From NCBI GenBank assembly GCA_963769765.1, contig CAVYNA010000006.1, forward strand, positions 62,001-126,000: DNA of 64,000 nucleotides, in the 5' to 3' direction. The DNA comes from Bog-756 sp963769765 (GTDB taxonomy: Bacteria; Actinomycetota; Acidimicrobiia; Acidimicrobiales; RAAP-2). A program made the translations under genes and the position numbers. Positions 1 through 8,208 of this stretch are shown here, piece after piece. The notes beneath the pieces were generated by a model that worked only from the letters and a program-made list of their open reading frames with translations, was not told the DNA's origin and searched no databases. Position 1 is the stretch's first letter; each line of letters starts with the position of its first letter.

Positions 1-522
1 GAAGGGATCGCCAACCGCACCGACTTCGACCTCCGCGCGCATGGCGCGGCCTCGGGCGAGAAGCTCGAGTACTTCGACCAGGCGTCCGGTGAGCGGTACG
101 TCCCCTACGTGATCGAGCCGGCCGCCGGTGCGACCCGGGCCATGATGGCCTTCCTGCTCGCGGCGTACGACGAGGACGAGGTCGGGGGCGAGGCACGCAC
201 GGTGCTGCACCTCCACCCGAAGCTCGCCCCCTATCAGGTGGGCGTCCTGCCGCTCTCGAAGAAGGAGACCCTCGAGCCGCTCGCCCGCGAGGTCCTCGCG
301 TCGCTGCAGCCGCACTTCATGTGCGACTACGACACGACCCAGTCGATCGGCCGGCGGTACCGCCGTCAGGACGAGATCGGGACGCCGTGGTGCGTGACGG
401 TCGACTTCGACTCGCTGGAGGACCGGGCGGTCACCGTGCGCGACCGCGACACGACGGTCCAGGTCCGGGTGGGTGTCGACGACCTGGTCGACGAGGTGCG
501 GAGCCGCTTCGACCAGTCCTGA
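1..522 (+). CDS. glyS: Glycine--tRNA ligase, C-terminal part (5' end outside window)
   Basis: The frame is open from base 1 and codes for the C-terminal end of a class II glycyl-tRNA synthetase, which charges tRNA-Gly in the cytoplasm. The first residues (EGIANRTDFDLRAH) are the conserved stretch near the end of the catalytic core. They are followed by the motif-3 region (YVIEPAAGATRAMMAFL) and the anticodon-binding domain (KLAPYQVGVLPL onward, ending with VRVGVDDLVDEVRSRF). This layout is that of the single-chain alpha2 type (GRS1 class, often called glyS or glyQS). Only 173 codons are visible. The ppdK gene follows after 93 bases. Confidence 0.93.
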   Translation, partial: EGIANRTDFDLRAHGAASGEKLEYFDQASGERYVPYVIEPAAGATRAMMAFLLAAYDEDEVGGEARTVLHLHPKLAPYQVGVLPLSKKETLEPLAREVLASLQPHFMCDYDTTQSIGRRYRRQDEIGTPWCVTVDFDSLEDRAVTVRDRDTTVQVRVGVDDLVDEVRSRFDQS

Positions 523-540
523 GGCTCCGCTTCGATTGGG

Positions 541-546
541 TAGGCT
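541..546 (+). promoter_or_regulatory. Candidate -10 box (TAGGCT) for ppdK
   Basis: TAGGCT lies 70 bases before the ppdK start codon, in the gap between glyS and ppdK. It fits an actinobacterial sigma-70 -10 element. No clear -35 element is visible. If used, it would give a leader of roughly 60 bases carrying the AGGAGA ribosome site at 601-606. Confidence 0.35.
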
Positions 547-615
547 GGCACGTCGCCGCCCAGCCGCAACGTGACGCCGAACCGACCCAGCGTCCATGTC
601 AGGAGAGCATCGCTG

Positions 616-3318
616 ATGCCGTTCGTCTTCGACTTCGACCACGCCCACCGCAAGCCGCCGATGGAGATGAAGGATCTGCTCGGTGGCAAGGGAGCGAATC
701 TGGCCGAAATGACCTCCGTGCTCGGGCTCCCGGTCCCACCCGGGTTTTCGATCGCGACGACGGCGTGCCGCGCCTACATGGACGCCGGGTGGCCCGACGG
801 CCTGGGCGGCGAGATCGGAAAGGCGAAGGCTCGGCTCGAGAAGAAGATGGGCAGCCGCATCGGCGATCCGGACGACCCGCTTCTCGTCTCGGTGCGCTCG
901 GGCGCCAAATTCTCGATGCCCGGCATGATGGACACCGTCCTCAACCTCGGTCTCAACGACCGGTCGGTCGAGGGGCTCGCCAAACAGACCGACGACGAGC
1001 GCTTCGCGTTCGACTCCTACCGCCGCTTCGTCTCGATGTACGGACGGATCGTCCTCGGGATCGCCGGCGAGGAGTTCGACACCCTCCTCGAGGCCGCCAG
1101 AGAGCTCGCGGGGGCGACCTCCGACGCCGGCATCCCGGTCGAGCTGTTGCGCTATCTCGTCGACGCCTACCAGCAGATCGTCGAGCGCGTCACCGGGCGG
1201 CCGTTCCCGCAGGACCCCGACGAGCAGCTGCGCGGCGCGATCGAGGCGGTCTTCGCGTCGTGGAACGGGCCCCGCGCGATCGCGTACCGTGACCGCGAGC
1301 GCATCCCCCACGACCTCGGGACCGCGGTCAACGTGCAGGCCATGGTGTTCGGCAACCGCGACGTGCAGTCGGGGACCGGGGTGGGCTTCACACGCGACCC
1401 GGCAACCGGTGCCCGCGGGGAGTACGGCGACTTCCTCGTCAACGCCCAGGGTGAAGACGTCGTCGCCGGCATCCGCAACACCGAGCCCCTGAGCGCCATG
1501 AAACGGCAGTTCCCGAAGATCCACCGCGAGCTGCTCGAGATCTTCGCCCGGCTCGAGGCGCACTACCGGGACATGTGCGACACCGAGTTCACGATCGAGC
1601 AGGGAAAGCTCTGGATGCTCCAGACCCGGGTGGGCAAGCGCACCGGCCGGGCGGCGCTCAAGATGGCCGTCGACATGGTCGGCGAGGCCGGCATCGACCT
1701 CACCCGGGAGGAGGCGGTCGGCCGCATCACCGGCGAGCACCTCGAACAGGTCCTCCATCCGCAGTTCGCGGGTGACGTCCACGTCGCGCTGGCGACGGGT
1801 CTCGGGGCGTCGCCGGGGGCGGCCGTCGGGCGGGTCTACCTCACCGCCGACGCCGCGCAGGCCGCTGCCGAGCGCGGCGAACAGGTCGTGCTGGTGCGCA
1901 GCGAGACCTCCCCCGAGGACGTCCACGGCATGCTCGCCTCCGAAGGCATCCTCACCGCACGGGGCGGGCTGGTCAGCCATGCGGCCGTGGTCGCACGCGG
2001 GTGGGGCAAGCCAGCGGTGGTCGGTGCCGAGGCGCTCCGGTTCGGCGAGCACTCGTTTCGCGTCGGCGACACCGTGGTCGAAGAGGGGGAGTGGATCTCG
2101 GTCGACGGGACCAACGGCGTGGTCGTCCTCGGCCGAGTCGAGCTGTCCACCTCGGAGACGCCACCGGAGTTCGAGACCCTCCTCGGTTGGGCCGACGACA
2201 TCCGTGCGGGTCACCTCGGCGTCCGTGCCAACGCCGACAACGGGCCCGACGCCGCCAACGCGCGGCGTCACGGCGCTGAAGGGATCGGTCTGTGCCGGAC
2301 CGAGCACATGTTCCTCGGCGAGGACCGTCTGCCCATCGTGCGCAGGATGATCCTCGCCTCCGGCCCGGAGGAGGAAGAGGCCGCCCTCGAAGCGCTCCGT
2401 GTCGCGCAGCGCGCCGACTTCCTGGAGATCCTCGAGGCGATGGACGGGCTCCCCGTCACCGTGCGCCTCCTCGACCCGCCGCTCCACGAGTTCCTGCCCG
2501 ACACCCAGGAGATGGCGCTGAAGGAGGCGACGGAGGGTCTCACCGAGGAGGAGACGAGCCTCTACGAGGCCGCCAAGGCGTGGCACGAGTTCAACCCGAT
2601 GCTCGGCACCCGCGGCGTGCGCCTCGGGGTCATCAAGCCGGGTCTCTACGCCATGCAGGTGCGTGCGTTGATGGAGGCCGCGCACGAGCGGGTCACCTTG
2701 GGTGGGCACCCGGTGGTCGAGATCATGATTCCGCTGACAGTGACCCGCGAGGAGCTCGCGCTCGCGCGCTCGTGGGTCGAGGCCGCGATGGCAGAGGTCG
2801 CCGACGAGCACTCCGGCAGAGGTCGCGTTGCGAAGGGCCGTCCGAAGGGGGCGAAGGCGGGGACGGGTTCGCTCGAAGCGCTCATCGGCACGATGATCGA
2901 GACGCCGCGGGCCGCGCTCCGTGCGGGAGAGATCGCCGAATTCGCCGACTTCTTCTCCTTCGGGACGAACGATCTCACCCAGATGACCTTCGGGTTCAGC
3001 CGCGACGACGTCGAGGGCCGGATGATGTCCGCCTATCTCGACAAGGGCCTGCTTCCGCGCAACCCCTTCGAGGTCGTCGATGCCGACGGTGTCGGCGAGC
3101 TGGTCCGGTTGGGGGTCGAGCGAGGTCGCGCGACCCGGCCGACGCTCAAGATCGGTGTCTGCGGCGAGCACGGCGGCGATCCCGAGTCGATCACCACCTT
3201 CGCCCGTGCCGGGCTCGACTACGTGAGCTGCTCGCCGTTCCGGGTCCCGATCGCGCGCCTCGCCGCGGCCCAGGCCGTGCTCGCCGGAGACGTCCCGGAC
3301 CGTCGGCCGCATCGATGA
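616..3318 (+). CDS. ppdK: Pyruvate, phosphate dikinase
   Basis: A 900-residue PPDK, which interconverts pyruvate, ATP and phosphate with PEP, AMP and pyrophosphate in the cytoplasm. The N-terminal ATP-grasp part opens with DLLGGKGANLAEM and the PVPPGFSIAT strand. The swivelling phosphohistidine domain has GGLVSHAAVVARG with the catalytic histidine at residue 455, the position known for Clostridium symbiosum PPDK. The C-terminal PEP/pyruvate barrel shows LLDPPLHEFLP and CGEHGGDPESI, with the expected active-site cysteine near residue 849. An in-frame start exists at 571, but the ATG at 616 has AGGAGA ten bases upstream and gives the normal N-terminus. An internal insert rich in Lys and Gly (about residues 735-755, RVAKGRPKGAKAGTGS) looks lineage-specific. 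Confidence 0.96.
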   Translation: MPFVFDFDHAHRKPPMEMKDLLGGKGANLAEMTSVLGLPVPPGFSIATTACRAYMDAGWPDGLGGEIGKAKARLEKKMGSRIGDPDDPLLVSVRSGAKFSMPGMMDTVLNLGLNDRSVEGLAKQTDDERFAFDSYRRFVSMYGRIVLGIAGEEFDTLLEAARELAGATSDAGIPVELLRYLVDAYQQIVERVTGRPFPQDPDEQLRGAIEAVFASWNGPRAIAYRDRERIPHDLGTAVNVQAMVFGNRDVQSGTGVGFTRDPATGARGEYGDFLVNAQGEDVVAGIRNTEPLSAMKRQFPKIHRELLEIFARLEAHYRDMCDTEFTIEQGKLWMLQTRVGKRTGRAALKMAVDMVGEAGIDLTREEAVGRITGEHLEQVLHPQFAGDVHVALATGLGASPGAAVGRVYLTADAAQAAAERGEQVVLVRSETSPEDVHGMLASEGILTARGGLVSHAAVVARGWGKPAVVGAEALRFGEHSFRVGDTVVEEGEWISVDGTNGVVVLGRVELSTSETPPEFETLLGWADDIRAGHLGVRANADNGPDAANARRHGAEGIGLCRTEHMFLGEDRLPIVRRMILASGPEEEEAALEALRVAQRADFLEILEAMDGLPVTVRLLDPPLHEFLPDTQEMALKEATEGLTEEETSLYEAAKAWHEFNPMLGTRGVRLGVIKPGLYAMQVRALMEAAHERVTLGGHPVVEIMIPLTVTREELALARSWVEAAMAEVADEHSGRGRVAKGRPKGAKAGTGSLEALIGTMIETPRAALRAGEIAEFADFFSFGTNDLTQMTFGFSRDDVEGRMMSAYLDKGLLPRNPFEVVDADGVGELVRLGVERGRATRPTLKIGVCGEHGGDPESITTFARAGLDYVSCSPFRVPIARLAAAQAVLAGDVPDRRPHR

Positions 3319-3391
3319 CCCGCTGACCGGTCCGTCGGAAGTCCCGCGCGCCGCCGGTCGGTTCGCGGCACGCCCGCAGTGGTCGGCGCGG

Positions 3392-3397
3392 TACCGT
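3392..3397 (+). promoter_or_regulatory. Leaderless-type -10 box (TACCGT) for dnaG
   Basis: TACCGT ends seven bases before the dnaG ATG at 3405 and no Shine-Dalgarno sequence is present. This spacing puts transcription start at or next to the start codon. The same arrangement recurs at several other genes in this window. Confidence 0.45.
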
Positions 3398-3404
3398 CGA
3401 CACC

Positions 3405-5246
3405 ATGGGCATCCCTGACGAGGACGTGGCCGCCGTCCGGTCGGCGACCGACATCGTGGCCCTGGTCGGGGAGCACGCGGCGCTCAAGCGCCAGGGGCAG
3501 CGGTGGGTCGGGCTCTGTCCGTTCCACGGCGAGAAGACGCCGTCGTTCAGCGTCAACGCCGATCTCGGTGTCTACTACTGCTTCGGCTGTCAGGCGAAGG
3601 GTGACGCGATCAGCTTCGTGCGGGAGATCGAGCACCTCGACTTCGTCGACGCCGTCCGGCGGTTGGCCGACCGCTCGGGGATCACGATCCGCGAAGACGC
3701 AGGCGGCGGGCAGGACGCGCAGCGCCGCGGCGCGCTCCTCGACGCGGTCGAGCGGGCGGCCGAGTGGTACCACCAGCGCTTGTTGACCGGCCAGGATGCG
3801 GGAGCGGCGCGCGACTACCTGCGCAGCCGCGGCTACGACGGCGACGTGGTGCGTCGGTTCCGCCTGGGGTGGGCGCCCGACGACTGGGACGCGCTGTGCA
3901 CGTCCCTCCGGCTCTCCGAGGAGACTGCGACCGGTGCGGGCCTGGGCTTTCTCAATCGGCGCAACCGTTTGCAGGATTCTTTCCGGTCGCGCATCATCTT
4001 CCCGATCTGCGATCCGTCCGGTCATGCACTGGCGTTCGGCGGCCGGGTGCTGCCGGGCAGCACCGACCCGGCGAAGTACAAGAACTCCGCCGAGACGCCG
4101 ATCTACGCGAAGCGCCGGGTCCTCTACGCCCTCAACTGGGCGAAGAAGGAGATCATCGCCCGCGGTGAGGTCGTCGTCTGCGAGGGCTACACCGACGTGA
4201 TCGGGATGTTCGGTGCCGGCATCGAACGGGCGGTCGCGACCTGCGGCACCGCACTCGCCGAGGAGCACGTGAAGCTCCTCTCCAACTTCGCCAACCGGAT
4301 CGTCCTCGCGTTCGACGCGGACAGCGCGGGACAGTCCGCCGCCGGTCGCTTTTACGAGTGGGAGCGCCGCCTCGAGGTCGACGTCGCCGTCGCAGCGCTC
4401 CCTCCGGGCGCCGATCCGGCGGACCTGGCGAGGACGGATCCCGACGCCCTCCGGGCGTCGATCGAGGGTGCCAGGCCCTTCCTCCGGTTCCGGGTCGAGC
4501 GGCTCCTCGACGCCTCGGACCTCTCGACCGCGGAAGGTCGTGCGAGAGCCGCCGAGCACGCGCTCGCCGCGGTGGCCGAGCATCCCGACGACCTCGTCCG
4601 GGACCCCTACGTGATGCTGGTGGCTGAGCGCTGCCGCCTCGAGCCCGACCGGTTGCGCGAGCGGCTCGAGCACATCCGCCGGCACGGAACCGTCACCGGC
4701 GACCACCCCGGCGACCGCGCCGGTGGAGGTCGGAGCAGCGCCGGACCGGTCGGACCACCCGGTGCCAACGGGCGGGGCCGCGGACTCGACGGTCGCGACG
4801 TCGTCGAGTTCCGTCCGGGCCTCGAGGCCCTGCGCCTCGCGATCCACCGCCCGTCCGAGATGGCGGACCGCCTCTCGGAGGTGCTCTTCCGCGACGAGAC
4901 CCAACGGGCGGCCTACGTGGCGCTGGTCGGAGCCGACGACCTCCACGAGGCGATCGACAGCTCGCCGCCCGAAGTGGCCGAGCTCCTCGTCCGACTGACC
5001 GTCGAGGAGCCCCGGGCGGCTGCCGACGAGGTGGTCGTGCAGCTGGTCCGTGACGGAGTCCGCCGCGAGATGGCCGTGGCGTCCGCCGAAGGGGCACGTT
5101 CGTCCGAGGCGATCGCCGAGGCGGCTGCGGCGACCGCCTGGCTCCAGGAGCTGGACGATCCGGTCACCTCGGCCGGAGCCACAACGAGGTTGGTAGCCTG
5201 GCTGACGGTGAGATCGCAGACGGGTGAAACGGGGCGGACGTCGTGA
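3405..5246 (+). CDS. dnaG: DNA primase
   Basis: A 613-residue bacterial primase that makes the RNA primers for replication and works with the DnaB helicase. The N-terminal CHC2 zinc ribbon is intact (Cys38, His41, Cys59, Cys62). The TOPRIM catalytic core has Glu260 in VVCEGYTDV and the paired aspartates of AFDADSAGQS at about 304 and 306. The C-terminal 180 residues, after a Gly/Arg-rich linker near residue 440, would be the helicase-binding domain. The length is normal. The last four bases overlap the GTG start of rpoD, so the two genes are probably translationally coupled, as in the classic dnaG-rpoD macromolecular-synthesis arrangement. Confidence 0.97.
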   Translation: MGIPDEDVAAVRSATDIVALVGEHAALKRQGQRWVGLCPFHGEKTPSFSVNADLGVYYCFGCQAKGDAISFVREIEHLDFVDAVRRLADRSGITIREDAGGGQDAQRRGALLDAVERAAEWYHQRLLTGQDAGAARDYLRSRGYDGDVVRRFRLGWAPDDWDALCTSLRLSEETATGAGLGFLNRRNRLQDSFRSRIIFPICDPSGHALAFGGRVLPGSTDPAKYKNSAETPIYAKRRVLYALNWAKKEIIARGEVVVCEGYTDVIGMFGAGIERAVATCGTALAEEHVKLLSNFANRIVLAFDADSAGQSAAGRFYEWERRLEVDVAVAALPPGADPADLARTDPDALRASIEGARPFLRFRVERLLDASDLSTAEGRARAAEHALAAVAEHPDDLVRDPYVMLVAERCRLEPDRLRERLEHIRRHGTVTGDHPGDRAGGGRSSAGPVGPPGANGRGRGLDGRDVVEFRPGLEALRLAIHRPSEMADRLSEVLFRDETQRAAYVALVGADDLHEAIDSSPPEVAELLVRLTVEEPRAAADEVVVQLVRDGVRREMAVASAEGARSSEAIAEAAAATAWLQELDDPVTSAGATTRLVAWLTVRSQTGETGRTS

Positions 5247-6673
5247 TAGCAGGTGGGCGGTCGAAGATCGTCGAGATGCTGCCGGACCCGGCGGGGCCCT
5301 CCGGCGGGGTTGACGGCGCGCCGCCGCTCGACGAACCTGCGGCCGAGCAGTTCGAGGCGCTGATCAAGGTCGGCCGGAGACGCGGCAACCTCAGCCAGGA
5401 CGATGTCGTGGAAGTGCTGCGCACGGTGGAGCTCAGCGCTGAGCTCATCTCCGAGGTGGTCGACCGCATCCGCGACGCCGGCATCGAGTTCACCTACGAC
5501 ACGGTCGAGACGACGGAAGTACCGGGCGACGGCGCGGCGACCGAGGTGCTCGCGGAATTCGAGGAACTGTCGGGCGGCGTCGGGTCGAACGGATCGGCAC
5601 TTCCGCCGGCGCGCATCGTCGCACTCGAGGTGAACCGGAAGGTCGGGAACGCCTCGAACGGGGGAGCGCAGTCGGCCACTCGTTCTCCGGCCAAGAAGGA
5701 GCGGGCCCCACGACGTTCGACCTCCGACGGGTACAGCGACGGGGACGGGTTCCGGGGCTCCGCAGCCGACCCGGTCCACATGTACCTCAAAGAGATCGGC
5801 AAGGTGAAGCTGCTCGACGCGCAGCTCGAGGTCGAACTGGCCATGCGCATCGTGGCCGGCAACGAGGCGGCGGAGCGCATCGCCGTCGCAGAGGCGACCG
5901 GCGAGAAGCCGGCACCGGGCGACCGCTCGATCGCCCGGCGCGGCCAGGCCGCCAAGGAGGCGCTCATCGAGGCCAACCTCCGCCTTGTCGTCTCGATCGC
6001 CAAGCGCTACCGGAACCGCGGCCTCGCCTTCCTCGACCTCATCCAAGAGGGCAACCTGGGACTCATGCGGGCGGTCGACAAGTTCGACCACACCAAGGGG
6101 TTCAAGTTCTCCACCTACGCGACCTGGTGGATCCGCCAGGCGATCACACGGGCTATCGCCGACCAGGCACGGACCATCCGCATCCCGGTCCACATGGTCG
6201 AGACCATCAACAAGGTGGTCTGGGCGCAGCGCCAGCTCCTCCAGGAGCTCGGCCGTGAGCCGAGCGCGGAGGAGCTCGCCGGAAGGGTCGACTTCACGAT
6301 CGAGCGGGTCCGCGAGATCCAGCGGATCAACCAGGACACCGTGTCGCTCGAGCAGCCGATGGGCGACGAGGACGACTTCAGCCTCTCCGATCTCATCGAG
6401 GACCGCGAGGCCGTGGTACCCGATGACGCCGCGGCCCGCATGATGCTCGACGACGCGGTGCGCGAGGCGCTCGCGCACCTCTCGCCGCGCGAACAGGACG
6501 TGGTGCGCCTTCGTTTCGGCCTCGAGGACGGCAAGATCCGCACCCTCGAAGAGGTGGGCAAGGCGTTCGGGGTGACGCGCGAGCGGATCAGGCAGATCGA
6601 GGCGAAGACGCTCGCCAAGCTGCGCCGGCCGGAATCGGCGCACCTGCTGCGGGACTACCTCGAAGAGGCCTGA
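5243..6673 (+). CDS. rpoD: RNA polymerase primary sigma factor RpoD (sigma-70/SigA)
   Basis: A 476-residue group 1 sigma factor. After a variable, charged N-terminus (about 170 residues, region 1.1-like), region 1.2 begins at DPVHMYLKEIGKVKLL. Region 2 follows with NLRLVVSIAKRYRNRGL, FLDLIQEGNLGLMRAVDKF and the -10-recognition helix FSTYATWWIRQAITRAI. Region 4 ends the protein with the HTH GVTRERIRQIEAKTL, which contacts -35 elements. The GTG start overlaps the dnaG stop by four bases. The 3' end overlaps, on the opposite strand, the end of the small gene at 6588-6995. Confidence 0.97.
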   Translation: MIAGGRSKIVEMLPDPAGPSGGVDGAPPLDEPAAEQFEALIKVGRRRGNLSQDDVVEVLRTVELSAELISEVVDRIRDAGIEFTYDTVETTEVPGDGAATEVLAEFEELSGGVGSNGSALPPARIVALEVNRKVGNASNGGAQSATRSPAKKERAPRRSTSDGYSDGDGFRGSAADPVHMYLKEIGKVKLLDAQLEVELAMRIVAGNEAAERIAVAEATGEKPAPGDRSIARRGQAAKEALIEANLRLVVSIAKRYRNRGLAFLDLIQEGNLGLMRAVDKFDHTKGFKFSTYATWWIRQAITRAIADQARTIRIPVHMVETINKVVWAQRQLLQELGREPSAEELAGRVDFTIERVREIQRINQDTVSLEQPMGDEDDFSLSDLIEDREAVVPDDAAARMMLDDAVREALAHLSPREQDVVRLRFGLEDGKIRTLEEVGKAFGVTRERIRQIEAKTLAKLRRPESAHLLRDYLEEA

Positions 6674-6995
6674 ACCGGGTCGGCGCGGCGAGCGCCGTCG
6701 GACCGCCCCGGCCGTTGATGGCCTGGACCACCTCGGCCACGAGGTCCGCTGCGATCGCATCGGCCGCCTCGTCGCCGTCACGCCACCCGAGCCGAGCCCC
6801 GATGGTGTCGCGGAGCCGTTCGAAACCGAGGAAGGCCACCGCCTTCACCTTCGACAGTGCCCGACCGACGTCCACCGGGACGGGGATCGACCTGCCCGCG
6901 GCCCCGGCCGATCGGACCGCTCGTACGCGGCGGGCCGCAGTACCCAGTGAGTAGCCGATGCCGAAGGCGACAGCGGTCTCGATCGGGCGCTTCAT
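6588..6995 (-). CDS. Small hypothetical protein with N-terminal hydrophobic segment
   Basis: A 135-residue protein I do not recognise. The N-terminus (MKRPIETAVAFGIGYSLGTAAR) has a Gly-rich hydrophobic stretch like that of YtxH-type or other small membrane-associated proteins. A mixed helical region follows (VKAVAFLGFERLRDTIG, DEAADAIAADLVAEVVQAI) and then a Pro/Ala-rich tail. The last 86 bases lie antisense to the rpoD 3' end, so the tail may not be part of a functional protein. A GTG five codons upstream at 7010 is an alternative start. No ribosome site is clear for either. Confidence 0.5.
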   Translation of the reverse strand: MKRPIETAVAFGIGYSLGTAARRVRAVRSAGAAGRSIPVPVDVGRALSKVKAVAFLGFERLRDTIGARLGWRDGDEAADAIAADLVAEVVQAINGRGGPTALAAPTRFRPLRGSPAAGAPIPAGAAWRASSPRSA

Positions 6996-7118
6996 CGCCA
7001 CATTGTGCACGCGGACCGGCTCCGGCGCATCTCCGACCTTCGGGCATCGACCGAAGGGCTAGTCTCCGGTGGCGCGCCGCTGCCGTCCTGACCGGGTCGG
7101 GGCACCGGTGGAGCCGTT

Positions 7119-7191
7119 TCCGGGGTAGCTCAATCGGCAGAGCAAGCGGCTGTTAACCGCTAGGTTGTGAGTTCGAGTCTCACCCCCGGAG
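7119..7191 (+). tRNA. tRNA-Asn (GUU)
   Basis: All four arms can be folded. The acceptor stem is TCCGGGG (7119-7125) with CCCCGGA (7184-7190), and the discriminator is G. The anticodon stem AGCGG/CCGCT encloses a loop with anticodon GTT at 7152-7154. The T-arm is GTGAG-TTCGAGT-CTCAC. No CCA is encoded. Confidence 0.95.
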
Positions 7192-7227
7192 CTGGTGCAC
7201 CGCTCGGGCTGGCGGAGCTGGTGCACC
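7188..7227 (+). repeat. 14-bp direct repeat at the 3' end of tRNA-Asn
   Basis: GGAGCTGGTGCACC occurs at 7188-7201, starting inside the tRNA acceptor end, and again at 7214-7227. It contains the palindrome GGTGCACC. It may be a trace of an integration or duplication at the tRNA end, or chance. The rest of 7228-7510 holds no gene I can support. It has an 11-base direct repeat CTTCGATTCGC at 7377-7387 and 7392-7402, and presumably the promoter of the downstream surface-protein locus. Confidence 0.4.
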
Positions 7228-7510
7228 TGCAGCGCTCGCACTCGCTCCCCACTTCCTTCGGCCATGGCCTCTTGGCCCCGCGTCCGGTGGTCGGGTCGCC
7301 GGAACCACGCCTCCAGACCGGTCGGTCGTTCGCTTCCTCGGGTCGCTCGGGCCGGTGGACCCCTTGGCGGCCCCTGCTTCGATTCGCAGGTCTTCGATTC
7401 GCGTTCGAGCCCCTCGAGCAGTCGTGTCGATGCCCGAGATCAGGACCTTCTGCCCTATCGACCACACAGAGTGGGCGAGCAAGCTGGATTCCGGAAGGGA
7501 GTTGAGGGGT

Positions 7511-8203
7511 ATGAAACGTAGATCGATCGTCAGGAATCTGGCCCGGCTGTTGGCGCCGGCCATCTTGATCGCGGGAGTTGCCGGAACCTCCTTCGTGGTG
7601 TCCGCGGACACGGCCGGTGCGGTGGCGTGCGGCACCCCCGTCTCCGCAGGGATCACCTGTACGGGAACGGGAACGCTGCACGTGAATGCCAGCTCCCTGA
7701 CCCTCATCACGCCGGCCTCGCTCAGTTGGTCGTCGCTGTTGAACGGCACTCCTCAGACGGTCGTCGATACGAACACCGCTGATCAGCAGGCGACCGTCGA
7801 AGATTCCACCGGAAGCGGTGGCGGATGGAAGATCACCGTCGCGGCCACGACGTTCACGAACGGTGCAGCGACCCTTCCGAACGTCGGCACCCTGTCGATG
7901 AACGGGAGTGTCAGTTCGTCCTCCTCCACATCGATCCCGAGCTTCGCATGTGTCGTCGTCTCGACCTGCGTGCTGCCGGTGCCGGAAGGAGCGATCACCT
8001 ATCCGCTGCTCATCACGACCGCGCCGACCTCGCCGACTCCTGTCGAGGTGGGAGATGCCACCGTGGGAACCGGTTTGGGACAGATCCTGATCGGCGGGAG
8101 CTCGGCTCCCAACCCGATCGCGTGGTGGGTCAACGTCCCGGCTACCGCCCTGGCAGGCAACTACGTCTCGACCTTCTCGGCGACCGTGGTGTCGGGACCC
8201 TAA
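7511..8203 (+). CDS. Small exported WxL-like domain protein
   Basis: A 230-residue secreted protein. The N-terminus has a signal peptide (MKRRSIVRN, then a hydrophobic core ending near VVSADTAGA). The mature part is one WxL-like domain. The proximal motif is DSTGSGGGWKITV, followed by a beta-rich middle (TTFTNGAATLPNVGTLSMNG). The distal block is NPIAWWVNVP and AGNYVSTFSATVVSGP. In canonical WxL domains the proximal motif is GWxLTV and the distal one ends YxxxLxWxLxxAP, so both are diverged here (WKI and TFSA). Such domains attach non-covalently to Gram-positive peptidoglycan. The same domain is repeated at the C-terminus of the next gene. A purine-rich stretch (GGAAGGGAGTTGAGGGGT) precedes the ATG. 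Confidence 0.75.
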   Translation: MKRRSIVRNLARLLAPAILIAGVAGTSFVVSADTAGAVACGTPVSAGITCTGTGTLHVNASSLTLITPASLSWSSLLNGTPQTVVDTNTADQQATVEDSTGSGGGWKITVAATTFTNGAATLPNVGTLSMNGSVSSSSSTSIPSFACVVVSTCVLPVPEGAITYPLLITTAPTSPTPVEVGDATVGTGLGQILIGGSSAPNPIAWWVNVPATALAGNYVSTFSATVVSGP

Positions 8204-8208
8204 GTCCG

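Noticed and set aside
571..615. Upstream start for ppdK at 571
   Set aside because: Adds 15 residues unlike the family and has no ribosome site; ATG 616 has AGGAGA and the usual N-terminus.
3219..4946. 575-codon open frame antisense to dnaG
   Set aside because: Arises from GC-rich third positions of dnaG; the translation is low-complexity Arg/Gly/Ala with no family resemblance. The same holds for long antisense frames at 4913-6781, 9775-11883, 36457-38385, 38556-40826 and 50012-53491.
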